A stretch of 64,000 nucleotides of DNA from Puffinus mauretanicus (lineage: Eukaryota > Chordata > Aves > Procellariiformes > Procellariidae). The translations under genes and the position numbers were made by a program. Position 1 is the first letter of the stretch; each line of letters begins with the position of its first letter. The notes under the pieces are model-generated. The model had not been told where the DNA came from. It did no database searches and saw only the letters and a program-made list of their open reading frames with translations. The stretch spans positions 6,615,501-6,679,500 of the forward strand of contig JAJKFH010003627.1 of assembly GCA_023333565.1 (NCBI GenBank), given 5' to 3'. This document shows, piece by piece, positions 37,001 to 49,795 of the stretch.

Positions 37001-40000
37001 TAATTCTACTTTGAATATAGGTCTGGTGTCCAGCCTTTATTGTTATCCCCTCCCGCCCCATGGAGATTAATACATTTTCTCCTAGTGATAGCAGTCCACA
37101 TACTAACAAAGTCACATCAGTTTCATCTTTAAGATGAAAATATTTAACTTTATTCTTTTATCCCTGTGAGCTAACACTAAAGACACTGATGCAATGATTC
37201 TGTTGATTTCTCTGCTCCCCCTAAAAATGTTGAACCCATTCTCCCACTTTTTCTACCCCTTGATCAGTCTTCACTGAACTTAAAAAAACTCCTGTGAATT
37301 GGATGGGGAGGGGGCAGAAACAAAGGAGAAAAAGAAAGCAAGCCTAGTTTATGTCCCTCAAGACAAAGGAAACAAAAACAGTTCAACTGTCCCACGAACA
37401 TGGAAATACGGCCAGCTAAACATCACCGAGAGCTCAGAATCAGATGCATCTTGAGCATGTTGCTGCACAGAGAATCATTAGGAGATCAGGGAAATGAGAG
37501 ACCATTTTGGACAAGAACATATGAAAAGTGAAGGTTGCAATGGTGATTTCACTGGATTCATTGCTCAGGAAAGCCTTATTTTCATTTAAAGCAGAATTCG
37601 CTTACATTTCAGGAAATGGGTCAGAAACAGCCTTGCCATTTAAGCTGCGTATTTCCAGGATACACCTCTGGAGCTCACGTGTCAAAGAGCTGGACAAGAG
37701 TTTGTGAAACAGCTGGTCTCATTCCCAGTAGAATGAGAATGAGACCATTCAGTACAAAGCATCATCTCAGCTCTTCTGCTCCAAAACCAAGGGCATTAGG
37801 TGCTCAGCCCCTCCCGAGCCCCCATAATACCAGATCTAATGCTGCCTTCTGCATCAAAGCAAAGCAAACTGGAGTAGCACCCATTTTTGTGGGCTCAGGC
37901 TTCCCGCATCCAGAACTGATGTTGCCAGAGACTGGGGTTCACTTTGTAAAAGCCATGTCCTGTTTTGCTACTGAATCCTGGCTCGGCAAATCTTGATCTT
38001 TGGCACATCTCCCTCTCTCTACCACTTAAATATCACTGACACATATAATTAACACCAGGTCAAACATACCACTCTAACATTTTAGAGAATCTGGTTTCAG
38101 CTGCTGTACTGAAGCTCTTTGATTGTGCCAAAGATGGGTAACAGACACCAGGACATAAAGCAGGGTCAAGAAGTATCTGCAGAAAGTTTTTCACCCAATC
38201 AGTGAAGATTTTAATCTGTATTTTAATTGCTAACTAAAGGAAAAGGGATTTGTTAGGATTACTGTCTCTGTACTGATATGAAACCTGTATATACACACAA
38301 AAAAGAAATGCCTATTTTATATATAGAATAAGATATTACACAGGCCTAAATGATCCCCCAAAATCATCTAAAGATTGGACCTAAAGCTGAACAGACTGCT
38401 ATCTTGACCCTCACAGTTAGTCAAGGAGACAAATCACCCAGAAAAAAAGTCAACCCCAAATGCCTTCTGGACCTGCTTGGGTCCCACTAACACACCTCCA
38501 TTCCTTCTCAAACAAAATGCCCAATGCCTCCTAGAGACCTAGACAAACGACTCGGTGAGAATATGCTAGGAAATCTCAGCAGAGCATAAAGTTAACAAGA
38601 AGAGCAGATGCATTCCCCAAAATTTAGTAGCTTCAGTTTGAAACTGATTTTCTTTCTGTGCCATTAGACATTGCTCAGCCCCAGGACTTTGTGCCAGATG
38701 CGAGGATCACTCAGTGAAGTCTCTGGCCGGAGCTTCACAGACAGGCACATTAGATGAGCACAGCTTCTGCTCTACTTGTGGTTAAGCCCATCCAGAAGGA
38801 GGAATTCCCAGAAATCCCAGATGCTGCAAACACATCCTTCCCCAAGAGGAAAAAAATATTTTCACCATGGTTTCACAGAGCCAAAAGACCTGGTTTGTTG
38901 AATTAGTGTTTGATTACACTCCCAGCTACACCTGATCTCCTTCACAGCTCATTCACCACCCTCTGAGAAACACCTGTAGTAAATCACCCCACCTGTCCTA
39001 AAACAACATGGCTGGATAAGAAAAACAGAAGAATCAGACTTCAAAAGCCATTTCACATACTACTGAAACTTCTACCACTCTGGACCATTGCAAGCAAATT
39101 GAAGACACACGTGTGTTGCTCAGTAGGTTTGTTCACCATGAAACCTCGGATTCTGCAGGTGACCTGCTGCTATCCCACCAGCCTGCATTACTACATGGGA
39201 CAATTTAGCAGACAACACAAATACATCCAGTCCCTTATCTTCAGAAAGCTTCCAAACGCTGTTTTTAAAGCTCCACACAATGCAACAAAACAAAATAACA
39301 TTTTGCAGCAAAAAAAAAAAATCCACATTCCATTAGATTTGCTTTTGAATACAAAACATAAATCAAAACAATTTTTAACCTTCCCTTTGACAATATAAAT
39401 AAAAGTAACTGCCATCTATGTCACATCTCAGTCCTCAAACCTGGAAGAGGATCCCTGCTCATCAAACAGGGACAGAGTTAGCCCTAAGCAGCATCACTAA
39501 GAACTTAGCCAGAATGAATTTGTGAAACACCACAGGAGAACTAGGGACAGATATGGACAGGGTAACATTGTGGTAAGCTCCACATGGGTAAAACAAAGCA
39601 ATAACAATAAATTATGACAACAATCAGCTTCACATTTAGACTCATCTCTCCAAGAATAGTAAATATTTCTTACCTGTGAGCCCACAACATATGGAGACAC
39701 ATAAGGCCAAGAGGACAAGCTGGCTGCCTGACATAGCTGGTGGAGCTTCTTCTCTTCCTTTGGAATAAAACATGCCTCTGTGTCCTTACCTTGCAATCCA
39801 GGTGCAAGTTTACAGCCAGGCACTGCTGTCCTGTTTGACCACTGATCCCAACTGCTGGCACCCCAGGGAACCTGGGCAGAAGAAAAAGCAGAGACCCATC
39901 ACAAACTGCCCAAGATGTTACTCTTCTCCCAGCCCCCAATCATCCAATTCTGTCAGTCACTAACACCTTTCTAAAGCAAGTCCTGGTGGGTATATGGAAC

Positions 40001-41420
40001 ATGGACTGCCCTGGTAATGGTGGCTTAAAAGCTGCAGCCAACACCTCCTTGCAAATGGGTAGAAGAATCCACAGCAGGTTCTTCCCTTTCTCTAATGACA
40101 TCCCAAATGGAGCCTCCTCCTGGAGATGGAGGTTGACACTTCAGGCAGATTTTTGTTAGCTAATACTTTTCACCTGGGATACTCATAACTAAGCCCAAAA
40201 TGGATCTGCTGGCAGTGCTCACACCTTGCTGTCATACTGCTGGCACCTGGCCATACCCCTGAGCAATAAAGCAGACAAAAACACAGAGAAAATTATGGGA
40301 TGAACTCTTGGAGCAGCAATAGGCTCATGCAAGAGTAGCAGACCCTCCATTTGCAAATCGGTTCTGGCTGATACTATGGCAACTGGGCCACAAGACTCTT
40401 CCTTCTCCAAGGGGAGAGACAAATTAGCCCCATGCCCATTGCTTATTTTTTCATGCTCGGCACAAAAAGTTTTATCCAGACTACAGTTATTTCATCATTG
40501 ACTTACAGCACAAGCAGGTTTGAAGGATCATCAGAAAAAAAAAGGCATGTCTCTTCAGCAACATCTCTCCACTGCTCTGCTTAAAAAAAAAAATAGATGT
40601 CAGAGTTTTCTGAAGGTAATGAAGGACTTCTGAGCACACAAGATGAATGCAATTTAAGAGCCCCCAGTTAAATTACGGATATCTTGCCAAAGTTGGTTTT
40701 AAAAAGTGAAAGGTTCATTCCACCACAATACAACTGTTTCCATCCCATATACTTCAAAAAAGAACAATGTTTATTCTCTAAAAACTGTTTTATAGATACT
40801 TTTATTAAAAAGACTAGGGGAGAGGGGCTAATCTTTTCATATTGTTTTTTTTCCTTCTCTCCCAGCTCCTTTATCTTTCCACTACCATTTTAGTATGGAA
40901 AAAGAGGAAATACCAGTTATACACAAAAAGTTCAGCTCATGCTTTTTTTTTTAAAATAACTTCAGAAAGCGAGTAAAACATTTTTTCCTCCCACAAAAAA
41001 CTCAAGTTTTTAAAAAAATAATTAAAAACCCTCCAACCAGCTTGCCTTACTCAGCATTAACCTGGCTCTCTCTACAGTTAGGGCTCCACATTTAAAACCC
41101 TTCTAACAGAGTTATAACAAATCAACATTAAGCTCATTTATTGTTACTTACTAGCTCAAAAATTTCTGCTAAAACACCAGTCTGGATCCACAGCCTCAGA
41201 AGAGCTAGATCTGAGGTCAAGACCCCTAATCCCAAAGCCTCCCTTAATTTTACAATCAACAAATCCATCGCTTGTGATTATTTTCCAAGTAGCAGAGCGA
41301 GATTGCTTGCCTAATTGGAGGACAAGCAGAAGAAAAACTTGCACAGTGTTTGCCAGCAACCTGAATTTCCTATTCTTCCCCTCCGAGCAGGGCACAGACC
41401 TCCACCCTCTCCCCACACTC
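34060..41420. other. Intergenic DNA, no gene recognised
   Basis: Seven kilobases of AT-rich to neutral sequence without a recognised exon, RNA gene or dated repeat. A 15 bp unit (CCTTCTCCTGGTACA) is tandemly repeated twice at 36385-36414. Short A-rich runs occur at 39310, 40540 and 40583. Frames up to 126 codons (37616-37996, + strand) have no recognisable product. Confidence 0.55.
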
Positions 41421-41435
41421 AGCACCTTGTGCTGC

Positions 41436-41560
41436 AGAGCAGAGACTGCTGCACATACAGGGCTATTTATAGGGGAGGGGCCTGTGGGCAGGGCTTGTCG
41501 TGATGGGGCGGGGCCTATTGTGACTGGGCGGGGGCTGTTGTGACGGGGTGGGGCTAATAC
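41436..41560 (-). promoter_or_regulatory. Candidate core promoter (- strand): TATA box plus GC-box repeats
   Basis: Read on the - strand, 41472-41463 is CTATAAATAG, a canonical TATA box (TATAAATA). It is also a perfect MEF2 consensus, CTA(A/T)4TAG. Upstream on the - strand lie three tandem GC-rich units (41495-41557), including a full Sp1 box GGGGCGGGGCC at 41505-41515 and GGGCGGGG-like cores near 41526-41534. A start site about 30 bases downstream of the TATA box would fall near 41440, where GCAGTCTC on the - strand is initiator-like. No coding exon is recognised downstream, so any product could be a non-coding RNA. Confidence 0.4.
41475..41557. repeat. GC-rich minisatellite, about 3 copies of a 20-23 bp unit
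   Basis: Units start at 41495, 41518 and 41538, each beginning TTGT(C)GTGA followed by an NGGGNGGGGCC-like core. Spacing is 23 and then 20 bases. A weaker related segment precedes them (CCTGTGGGCAGGGC). The array has multiplied Sp1-type GC boxes. Confidence 0.8.
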
Positions 41561-44500
41561 ACACACACAGAGGGTGGCCACCAAGCTGTGATAGCATCAG
41601 GGGCATCGCTGCCCTGGCTCCGGAGCAGCACTGCTCTGCAGGGCTTGGGTTCTTTAAATGATCTTCCTTAAGTTCATGGTCCAAATTAACGGCACCTACT
41701 GCCTTCTGTGCTAAAGGCAAAGCCAGGCTGGATGCTGGAGCACTCTTCAGTGCTTCACAGCAATGCTTGGCCCAAGTTACTGTCTCCGAGTTAAGGGGTG
41801 CCTGGGCTGATTCCTTGGCCGGGATGTTTGTCTCAACAGCATTCAAGAAATAGAGGAGTCCAAGCCAACTCCTACAACAATTAAAGGCTCCAGTATTATG
41901 ACCAGTAGAATCCATCCTAAAACTTCTGCCGAGCCTCTTGCAAGTGCTGGCCTAGGAAAGAGGGAGAGAAATTCCCCTGCTACCGTCTGCAAAAGCTCAG
42001 TTTTAGTCCATGAGTGCTGCAGATTTATCAGAAGAGATGGGAAGCGTCGAGCATACCTTGACTGACTCTCCCTTCCATGCTGAGCTCCACTGCACGCTGA
42101 GTTTAAACTAGGTTGGCCACAAGCCTTCTGGATGCGAGCATGGAAACCTCTCCATGGCGGCTGAAGCCTGGCCAGGGCTTTGGTAGGCTCTGTGTGGTAT
42201 TTCTGGGGCTTTCCACCCAGAAGGGATCATTAAAAGCTGTGCTTTTCGGCAGCTGTGCTAGGAACTGGGAAATACAGCATCTCTATGCTGCAGTATCTCG
42301 CCTAATAATTTCATGTTCCCAGTAACAGGCTTGTGCCTCCTCTGTCCCCAGAAGCAATGATCAGATACGAAGGTAGAAGAACCAAGAGATCAAAGGGGCC
42401 TCCTTCAGCTCGACCTCCTTGAGGCTGTCCTGCATAACCCTGGGGGAACAGACCCTGAATTAAATCTTTTTTCTGTCCTGGCACATGGCAGCTCAGGCAC
42501 CAACAGGGTTTCCAGACAACTGCTGCATTCTCCTGAGAAAGCAGCATCTCCAGCCTGCTTTGCCCCTAGAAATACTCCAGCAAAACCATGCATGAATGAC
42601 AGAGGTGTATCTGGGATGTTCAGAAGTGAATGTTCTATAGCTAAAGCTAAAATCTGGTTTTGTTAGAATGAGGTTAAATAAAAGCCTTTATCTACCTGCA
42701 AAAATCAATATACATACCTGTATGTTGCCCCTTTCCTAGAATGATGGAAAAAGACACTTTGCTCCACAACTCCCTTGTAAGCATTGCATCCCTCTGAAGA
42801 CCATGTCCAGTCTAAGTCAATTAGAGCCAATTATTTCCCTTCTATGCAAATCAGGCTGTAACAAAGCCAAGAACAGCTCAGTGTTGCCAGCGTCAGCCAA
42901 GGATGCCTGTTGGTTCTGGCCCTCTGCGTGATCTCAGAGCTGTGAAGATGCCATGGGAGCCACCACGCATGTGAGGTGGGAGAGGAGGGTGCAGGCAGTA
43001 GGGAGACAGGGTTAGGGCAGGCAGAGGACACCAGTGGGTGAACAGACGGCTTGATCTCCAGCTGCCACCACAGCACCTTTGCAAGCAGCTCTCCGACTTG
43101 TGAGCCAGCCCCGTTTTTACAGGCGTGAGGTCTTCGTGTTATTTCAGGCACCATTTGCTAAGGCACAGCCCATGTACAAACAGCTTTTTTTTACAACCAG
43201 ACGCAAATCCACCAAGCCTCACTACACATGGATGCAGATTTACTGGAGAATGGTGTGAAGAGGACTGGGTTCCTGACTCACCCTTGCATTTGCATTCCTT
43301 AATGTGGTACATGCGCACCGCTGCAGCATCCGTACGTCCTTCCCCAACTCACCCAGCCCTGGCTGCGGACACGCAATGGCTCTGGTGGCTCTTGCAGGAG
43401 AGGATCAGAGGGTTCATTCGAGGACATCCAAACTATTTAAAACATACTACCCCATTCCTTTATGCTACACTGGCTTAGGAAATACCACTGCCTTTCCCTA
43501 CACAACACAACAGATGTGGCGTCGGGAGTTTGAATGCAGCTTTAAGCCATTGCTGTAGATGCATCAGCTTTACTGGTTTCCCTCAGGCCTCTACCTCGTC
43601 CTGTCTCACACAGCCCCTGATCAAAGCCAAGGGAAGGATAAACAGCACAGACAGTCTGGAAATGCTGGCTATCCCTCCACTTTCTGCATGACCGCCATGG
43701 GCTTGTCTTCCTGGTTTTCATAGCTCTCCCCGGGCTCGACCGTTCATTTCATTGCTCCATGCTTGGCCTCTCCTCCGTCCTCCCCACGACTCCTCGCAGT
43801 CGGGGGTCACCGGAGCTCGAGCTGCCGAGCCTCCCCAAGATCCCGTCCCTCATTCCCAACCCATGAGTCACTTCCCCTCATCAAACCTCACCTTTCAACT
43901 TCCATTTTTCATTTGCTTATGATTTTCTCTCTATCTCCACAGGGTTTTTTGCTCTATACCATTCAATCGCAGCCCTGTTGGCCTGGGCAGGAGTGCTGCT
44001 ACTGGTTTCAGCAGGAAACAGAGGGGTTGTGAAGACACCACATAAACATGCAGGGCTAAATCTTCTCTCCGTGCAACACAGCGCCAGCCCCTGTGGAGAT
44101 GGGTTGACTTGCATCAGCTGAAAATCTAAGCTGTGTTGCTATGGTCACTTGGGGTTTCTTCTCCCTCAAAAAAAATCATTATTGGATGATCAAAAGTTGA
44201 TTGGAAATGGAAACAAATCCATCTGAAAAAAAAAAAAAGAAAAATATTCACATTTTTTCCCATTTCACATGCTTTGAAAGTGGCACCTTTTCTGTGATTT
44301 TTCATCAGTACTTTTTGTCAAAATTATTGTTATTTTTGGAACCCATCAGAAATATGGCTTTTGGTAAGAAAATGTACTGTCTGGCCAATAAAAGAATTGC
44401 AATCAGGATTTCAAAGAGCATAGTGAAAAATCACCTGTAATTTCATAAAAAAACAAAAATATAATTAGTGCTATTATAGTTTCATAAAATTTCATTTTAA

Positions 44501-45690
44501 AAGATCTTAAAAAAAAACCATTGCCTGTGAAACACCATAAACTTTTAGCTCATCATAAAACCGCGCATGCTGCGATTGGGGGATTTTGCTATCCTCAGCC
44601 CCTGGCAACCATCAGCAAAGGGACTTCTGAATGGCAGGGTCCATCTGGGCCTTCTGGCTCAATGGTCTCTGATGGACACACCCCCTATGGCTCTGTCTCA
44701 TTTAAAGCGTTGACTCTTATGTGGTTTCTTCATTAAAACAGTCCTTATTCTTCTTTCACTATATCAGGTATGAATGAGAAAGTCCTCTGTGGAAGCAGTG
44801 TATGTTCAACCAAAGGGAGCAAAAGCATGGCCAACCCCGGGACTTAGGCATATATAATAAGCCGTACCTATGGTCAGAGCAGAGGTAATCCAACAGCCAC
44901 TATTACCCCTTTCAAAATGTCACTCCTGCTTTCAGCATCCTGCTCCGGGGCTCTTCTTCCTTTGCCCCCTCAGCTCAGTAATGCTCAATGATGTCCATGC
45001 CCTTTCCCCAAGGCCTTGCCACCTGAGCACTCTCCCTCCTTCACCGAGGGGATGATCTTGCCCAAACGAGGTTCCTCCTCCTGGAGTCTCTTCCAAAGGT
45101 CCCAGCCTCCACCCACACTTCTCCAGCCAGGCACCTCTTCCAAGTGGCCACAGGGCAGAGACACCTCTAGGAACTCCTGCAGCAGGGGTTGTATAACCCC
45201 AGCCACCCAGGAGATAAGAGCGTCCTTCTTAGTTTATGGCACCTCCTGACAGCAAGCCCAGACCCCGCAGGTGCTGCCCAGGGCCATGCGTGCAGGCTGG
45301 GAATTACAGCACGTGCAGTACAGTTTCATATGGCCACCAGCCCAAGCCCTTAACCAAAAAACACCAGTCTATATTGGGCTCTGGGGTTGCTCCTCCGGCT
45401 TGCCAGTGGCTCACGGGCACCTCAGTTTTCTCCTCCTGCTTATTACACAGACTCTCCCCAAATGCACTCTCCCAGCACCTTCCCTAATGCAAAGTCATTT
45501 GGTCTGCTGACCGTGCCTGGACTCTCCCTCACCACCACCGCTTTGAAGGATGCAGACAGGGGAGTGAACAGTGAGCCCTGCCAGGGACAGGGGACTGCCC
45601 TCCCATGGATGCTCCCCTCCATCCCTGCTGACCATGGGTCTGTGATAAAGGGGGACCCAGGGAACAAGGGACAGACAGGGAGGGTGCTCC
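41560..45690. other. Intergenic DNA, no gene recognised
   Basis: Mixed composition, no recognised exon or repeat. An A12 run lies at about 44226-44238, followed by AT-rich DNA to 44520 that could contain a small conserved element. The overlapping - strand frame at 41463-41915 crosses the GC minisatellite and is considered non-coding. Confidence 0.55.
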
Positions 45691-45699
45691 AGTCCCTGC

Positions 45700-46245
45700 A
45701 CTCACCCCGGGGGAGCCCGGTGGTGCGAGTGCGTCTTCCCCGTCCCCGGCTCAGAAGCCGGAGATGAATTACTGAGGACAGCTGAGACAGGAGGCAAATG
45801 GCATCGCGCTGAAGCCGAACAAGGCCTGTGACTGTGCGCTGTGGGATCCTAAATATTTGGAGAGCAAAGGTCAGGAGAACAAGACACTCCTTGGCGGTGA
45901 TTTTCTTCCCGCCCCCGCGGCAGGGATGTGGGGCTGCTATGCCTGGAATGACCCCAGGCATCGGCCGCAGCCAGTGCCCTGATGGGTCACCCTGGGGTTC
46001 AGTGGTACCCACAGACAGGTCCTTGTTCTCCTCCAGGTTTCGGCTGCCGCCAGGGCCCGGCATGATGCCCTCCCTGCGGCCGGTTGGTATTTACAATGGA
46101 CCGATGTGGTGCAGTCTGAAGCCAGGAGAAACGTGCCCACCAGCCATGCCGCATCCTCGACAGGGCATGGTAGGAGCTGCCACTGGGCGGCTAATCCACC
46201 TTGCCACGTCCCCCCGTGCCGGCTGGCCAGGCCCCCGGCCGTTGC
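45700..46245. other. CpG-enriched segment
   Basis: CpG are noticeably frequent (GTGCGAGTGCGTCTTCCCCG, CCGCCCCCGCGGCAGG, CTGCGGCCGGTTGG). A 206-codon frame stays open on the - strand (45443-46063) without a recognisable domain. This could be a weak CpG island or a GC-rich enhancer. Confidence 0.35.
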
Positions 46246-46272
46246 CAAAATAAACACTCAGGCATGGCAACG
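46240..46272. repeat. Inverted repeat with RFX-like half-sites
   Basis: CGTTGCCA at 46240-46247 and TGGCAACG at 46265-46272 are exact reverse complements separated by 17 bases. The spacer carries AAATAAACA, which reads as a forkhead-like motif. The arms are halves of an RFX X-box. Confidence 0.7.
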
Positions 46273-46274
46273 CT

Positions 46275-47600
46275 GACATTTGCTTTCCGCGAACAGGCAC
46301 TGGGAGAAGGAGGGAGCCGCGTTATTTTTTGCAGGCTGGTCACGAGGCAGGAGACAACCTGCTCGACGTGGGGCATTTGGGATCACATCTGTCCCCATGA
46401 CTTGCGGCTGTCCCCGACGCGTCCTGGCTGACCCCCTCTGCTCCATGCACTGTGTCCTGAACCTTGGCGATGCTCCCAGGTGTCTCTGCAGGGTTAAACA
46501 TCTCTTGCCACACTTTGCTGTTCCCACACCAGGGCTGGGGAGGTCCCCAGGGCAGCAGCCCCACTAGTGGGAGGGTTGAGCAGGGCACAGCAGCAGCAGG
46601 TACGGCCTCATCGGGCAGGGGGCAGGCAGCCAGCATGCAGCCCATCCCTGCCCCCGAAAGAGCATCCCTCCACCGAGGGGGTCACAGCTCTGCCCGATGC
46701 CAGTGACAGCAGCAGCCCCGGCGCTTGGCTGGTGGCTATCGCTGGAGTGTAGGCAGGGGTGGCAAGCTGGGATTTCACCTGCTGGCTTTTTTCATGCTGG
46801 GGGAGGTTAAAAAGGCATCTGGAGGGAGGTTAGAGGGGTGAAGAAATTGAGCTAAGGATCCTGCCGGAGGACGGGAAGGGTCGGTCCATCAGATCAGCAC
46901 AGAAAGTCCTTTTCTGCAGATTTGCTGCTCAGTTGTCCTGCGGATGAGCAAGACCAGCTGGGAGGAGGAGAGGCAGCCCTGTCACTGGTTATATGTGCAG
47001 ACCTCACCCCGGCGAGCTGCCGCCCTGGCTCCTTCCCTCCCCCAGAGGCCGCAGGAGATGTGCACATAAAGGATCCCAAGGCTGCCCACACCCCGGCCCA
47101 CCCTCAGGGATGGGTGTCTGTCAGACCTCCGATGGAGAAGGGGGTGTCAGGACACTTCACAGGGGACAGGGAGAGGTTTTGATGAGAACACCCACCCCGG
47201 GGTGCCTGCTGACACTGCAGCCTTTCTCACCTGTCCCAATTCCCTATTCCCATCCCATCTCAGGATTTGGGAATGAGGTAAGATCCACTGACAGAGTGCC
47301 GGCATCCCTGGGATTTCCCCCAGAGGGATGGCTGGGGACAGAGGGGAGTCCCCGGGAATGTGGTGCCAGTCAATTTTATTCTGGGAGAGATGCCAAAGCT
47401 GAGCACAGCTGCCGAAACAGGGGGTTTCCTCATGAGCAGGCTGCTGTCCCGCTGCCCCTGCCCTCGGCTGAACGCTGTGGGGAAAGCAGGGAGAGATTGC
47501 ACATCCCTCTCCTGCACCCCAAACCCTCCCTGCATGGAGCACAGGCATCAACCCCCCTGCCACAACAGCAATCCCAAACTCTCAGGGCTGGGGCTGTGTG
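46275..47600. other. GC-rich intergenic DNA, no gene recognised
   Basis: Long overlapping frames occur on both strands (for example 46993-47601 + and 47147-47563 -), which is expected at this GC content. None gives a recognisable product. Confidence 0.5.
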
Positions 47601-47604
47601 AGCA

Positions 47605-47800
47605 TTGCTGTCACACTCATTAATTACCCGGATAATTCAGCTCAGTGCGAAATGCAGGGGTTTATTTTTCTGGTTATTGCCCCAGCCAGGTTCAGGCATC
47701 TGGAAACAACTCCCACGTTTTCAAGCTGAACTGAGTATAGAAGGGTAAGTTGCAGCAGCAAAAGGTCAGACTGTTAAATCGCACATCTTTTCATTAACAC
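47605..47800. promoter_or_regulatory. Candidate conserved non-coding block
   Basis: Repeat-free AT-rich island inside GC-rich DNA, with CTCATTAATTACCCGG, GGATAATTCAGC and CTTTTCATTAACACTCC. It has homeodomain-type cores and no frame. Confidence 0.35.
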
Positions 47801-47834
47801 TCCCAGTGCATTACAAAAATGGTCAGGAATCACA

Positions 47835-47885
47835 AGGCTGAACAGGGAAACTGAGGCACAGAGCAGCAAAGCAGCATCCCGCAGG
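47835..47885 (+). repeat. Possible MIR SINE remnant
   Basis: AACAGGGAAACTGAGGCACAG matches the MIR core (GAGGAAACTGAGGCACAGAG) closely over about 18 bases. The sequence after it diverges quickly. Confidence 0.45.
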
Positions 47886-48109
47886 AACCACAGCATCTCC
47901 TGCAGGAGACCACATCTCTGCAGCCTGATCCCCAGCACCACCCTGATCTCCCCCTTGGTGGAAAGGCTGGGCAACATTCTTGCTCAGCCAGCCCCAGGTC
48001 CTGTCCCTCGGACAGCAGCAGGCAAAGCAGTTTCAGAGGGTGTTGAGGGCACACAGCCCTCAGGGCCTGGGCTAGCAACGCGGGTGAATTCCTTGAAGCC
48101 GCTGGATGC

Positions 48110-48300
48110 TTCTCGCAGCTGCAGAACAAATTCAATAACAATACTATGAGCAATGCCTTTTTAATAGGCACGAGGTGAAAAGAACCCAGCGAGTCAATAT
48201 TTGTGGATGAAAACAAAATAAGCCGAGCTGTTAGCACAGAGGAATGCAAGGGAGGCGGGGAGGCGGCCGGGGTAATTATTATTTCATCTGCCAGATAGCC
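48110..48300. promoter_or_regulatory. Candidate conserved non-coding block next to a CpG segment
   Basis: Contains AATTCAATAACAATACTATG (SOX-like ACAAT) and CCTTTTTAATAGGCACG, and further right GGGGTAATTATTATTTC. It runs into the CpG segment at 48250. Judged by texture. Confidence 0.35.
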
Positions 48301-48470
48301 GTGGTCCTGCCCGCTGCCTCCTTCCCCCCCCTGCCCACGCTGCCTGTGCCGGAGGGAGGGCAGGGGAGAGGTGGAGATGGAGCAGAGAAGAGCAAATGTT
48401 TTGGCTGCGGCAGCATCGGGCGTGTGGCTGGGGCTGGCTCAGCACTCCATGCGCCGGAGGGTGAGCACTG
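48250..48470. other. Small CpG-enriched segment
   Basis: GGCGGGGAGGCGGCCGGGG and later GGCTGCGGCAGCATCGGGCG give moderate CpG density. No promoter motif is evident. Confidence 0.35.
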
Positions 48471-49280
48471 CCCTGGCCCAAGTATTTAATGTCAGCAGCT
48501 GGAATGTGCTTAACACAACATTTTACAAGGGAACATTAGTCAAGCAGCCGCACTGACAGAGTGGGTCAGCGATAAGGAGCCGGCGCATGGGAGCTGCGGG
48601 GAGACGGCTCTTGTTTCAGGCGAAGGAGGGCAAGGCTTGCAGAGACAGGGCTGGGGCAGGCTGAAGGGGGACAAAATGGACCAGGCAGCCCCGCTTTTGG
48701 TCTAGCTGTCCTGACAAGCATCACACAGGGGTGACAGTGCCACACTGACAGCTATTGCATGTGCTGTCTGAGAGCCCTCCTCCAAACCCCCTGCAAGGTG
48801 GGATTTGAGGAAACCTGTCCAAAAGCCATTCCCTGCCACTCCTTGTTTGCAGGAGTACCGGTGTTTGGCTGTCCACAGGTATTACATACAGGTGGGAGCT
48901 TTTTGGTAACACATCTCAGGCTTTGCTCCCTTGCAGCAGGGTCTCTCGAGACAGCCGCTTCCACCTGAGCCAGCACGATCAGGCCACTGCAAGGAGCGTC
49001 CATCCCTAAACAGCAGGAGAGAGATGTGCCACAGCCTGGAAATCTCCCAGAAATGGGGTTGGTGAAACATTAGTCAGCTTTGCCTGTGACCTAAAAACAG
49101 CACTACCCTCCGTCTATTCCTAGAGCTATCATTAGCCTTCTTGGCCCCCAGGCTTAAAAAATCCCCCAGTGTCATGACTCCTTAATAAGATGTCATCTTC
49201 AGCCATGACAAACATGAGCACTCAGTAAATAATAGCCCTGCCATGTAATGTCATGCCTCTCCCATCTGTTATAGTAATGA
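48470..49280. other. Intergenic DNA, no gene recognised
   Basis: Only short overlapping frames, none with a recognisable product. The first 90 bases (AGTATTTAATGTCAGCAG and following) look like a possible small conserved element. Confidence 0.5.
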
Positions 49281-49284
49281 CTGT

Positions 49285-49530
49285 GCCTCGCTCACCTGCC
49301 ACCCTCTCCCGGCTGCTCCGTGCGGGCAGCGGCCGAGCCAAGCCAGTGCTTCCCCGGCTGTGGCAGCAGCTCGGCTACCCGGCCCCTCCGACAGCTGCCG
49401 GGCTTGGTTTTGGGGTGGGCAGGGAAGCCAGCCCTTCTGCAGGGGAGGAAATGTGCTTGGACACGGGCGGTGGTGTGCGATCTAGTGCAGGAGAGGGGGA
49501 GCGTGGCCCTCCGGCACCCGGCCACCCCGG
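49285..49530. other. Small CpG-enriched segment
   Basis: CpG-dense over about 250 bases (CCCGGCTGCTCCGTGCGGGC, CCGGCCCCTCCGACAGC, GGACACGGGCGG, CGGCACCCGGCC). It is followed at once by the pyrimidine-rich simple repeat. Confidence 0.4.
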
Positions 49531-49544
49531 GAGCTGCAGAAGGG

Positions 49545-49795
49545 CTTCCTCACCTTCTTCCCTCTTTCCTCCTTATTCTTGCCTTTTTTCTCTTTTTATC
49601 TTTCTCTTTTTCTTTTTCTTACTATCTTTCTCCTACTATCTTTCTCCTTCTGTCTCTCTTTTCTCTTCTTTTCCCTTTCCTTCCCTTCCCTTCCTTTCCC
49701 TTCCCTTCCCTTTTCCTATTTATCTATTTATCTATTTATCTATCTATCTATCTATCTGTTTATCTATTTATCTTTCCTTTCCTTTCCTCGCTGCC
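49545..49795. repeat. Pyrimidine-rich simple repeat, including a (TATC)n/(TATT)n microsatellite
   Basis: C/T-only DNA (CTTTT, CCCTT and CTTCC motifs) passes into a tetranucleotide array of TATC and TATT at 49717-49773 and back to TTTCC. The long F/L/S/Y-rich frames across it are simple-repeat translations. Confidence 0.95.

Noticed and set aside
45443..46063. 206-codon - strand frame
   Set aside because: CpG-enriched composition and no domain. It overlaps open + strand frames.
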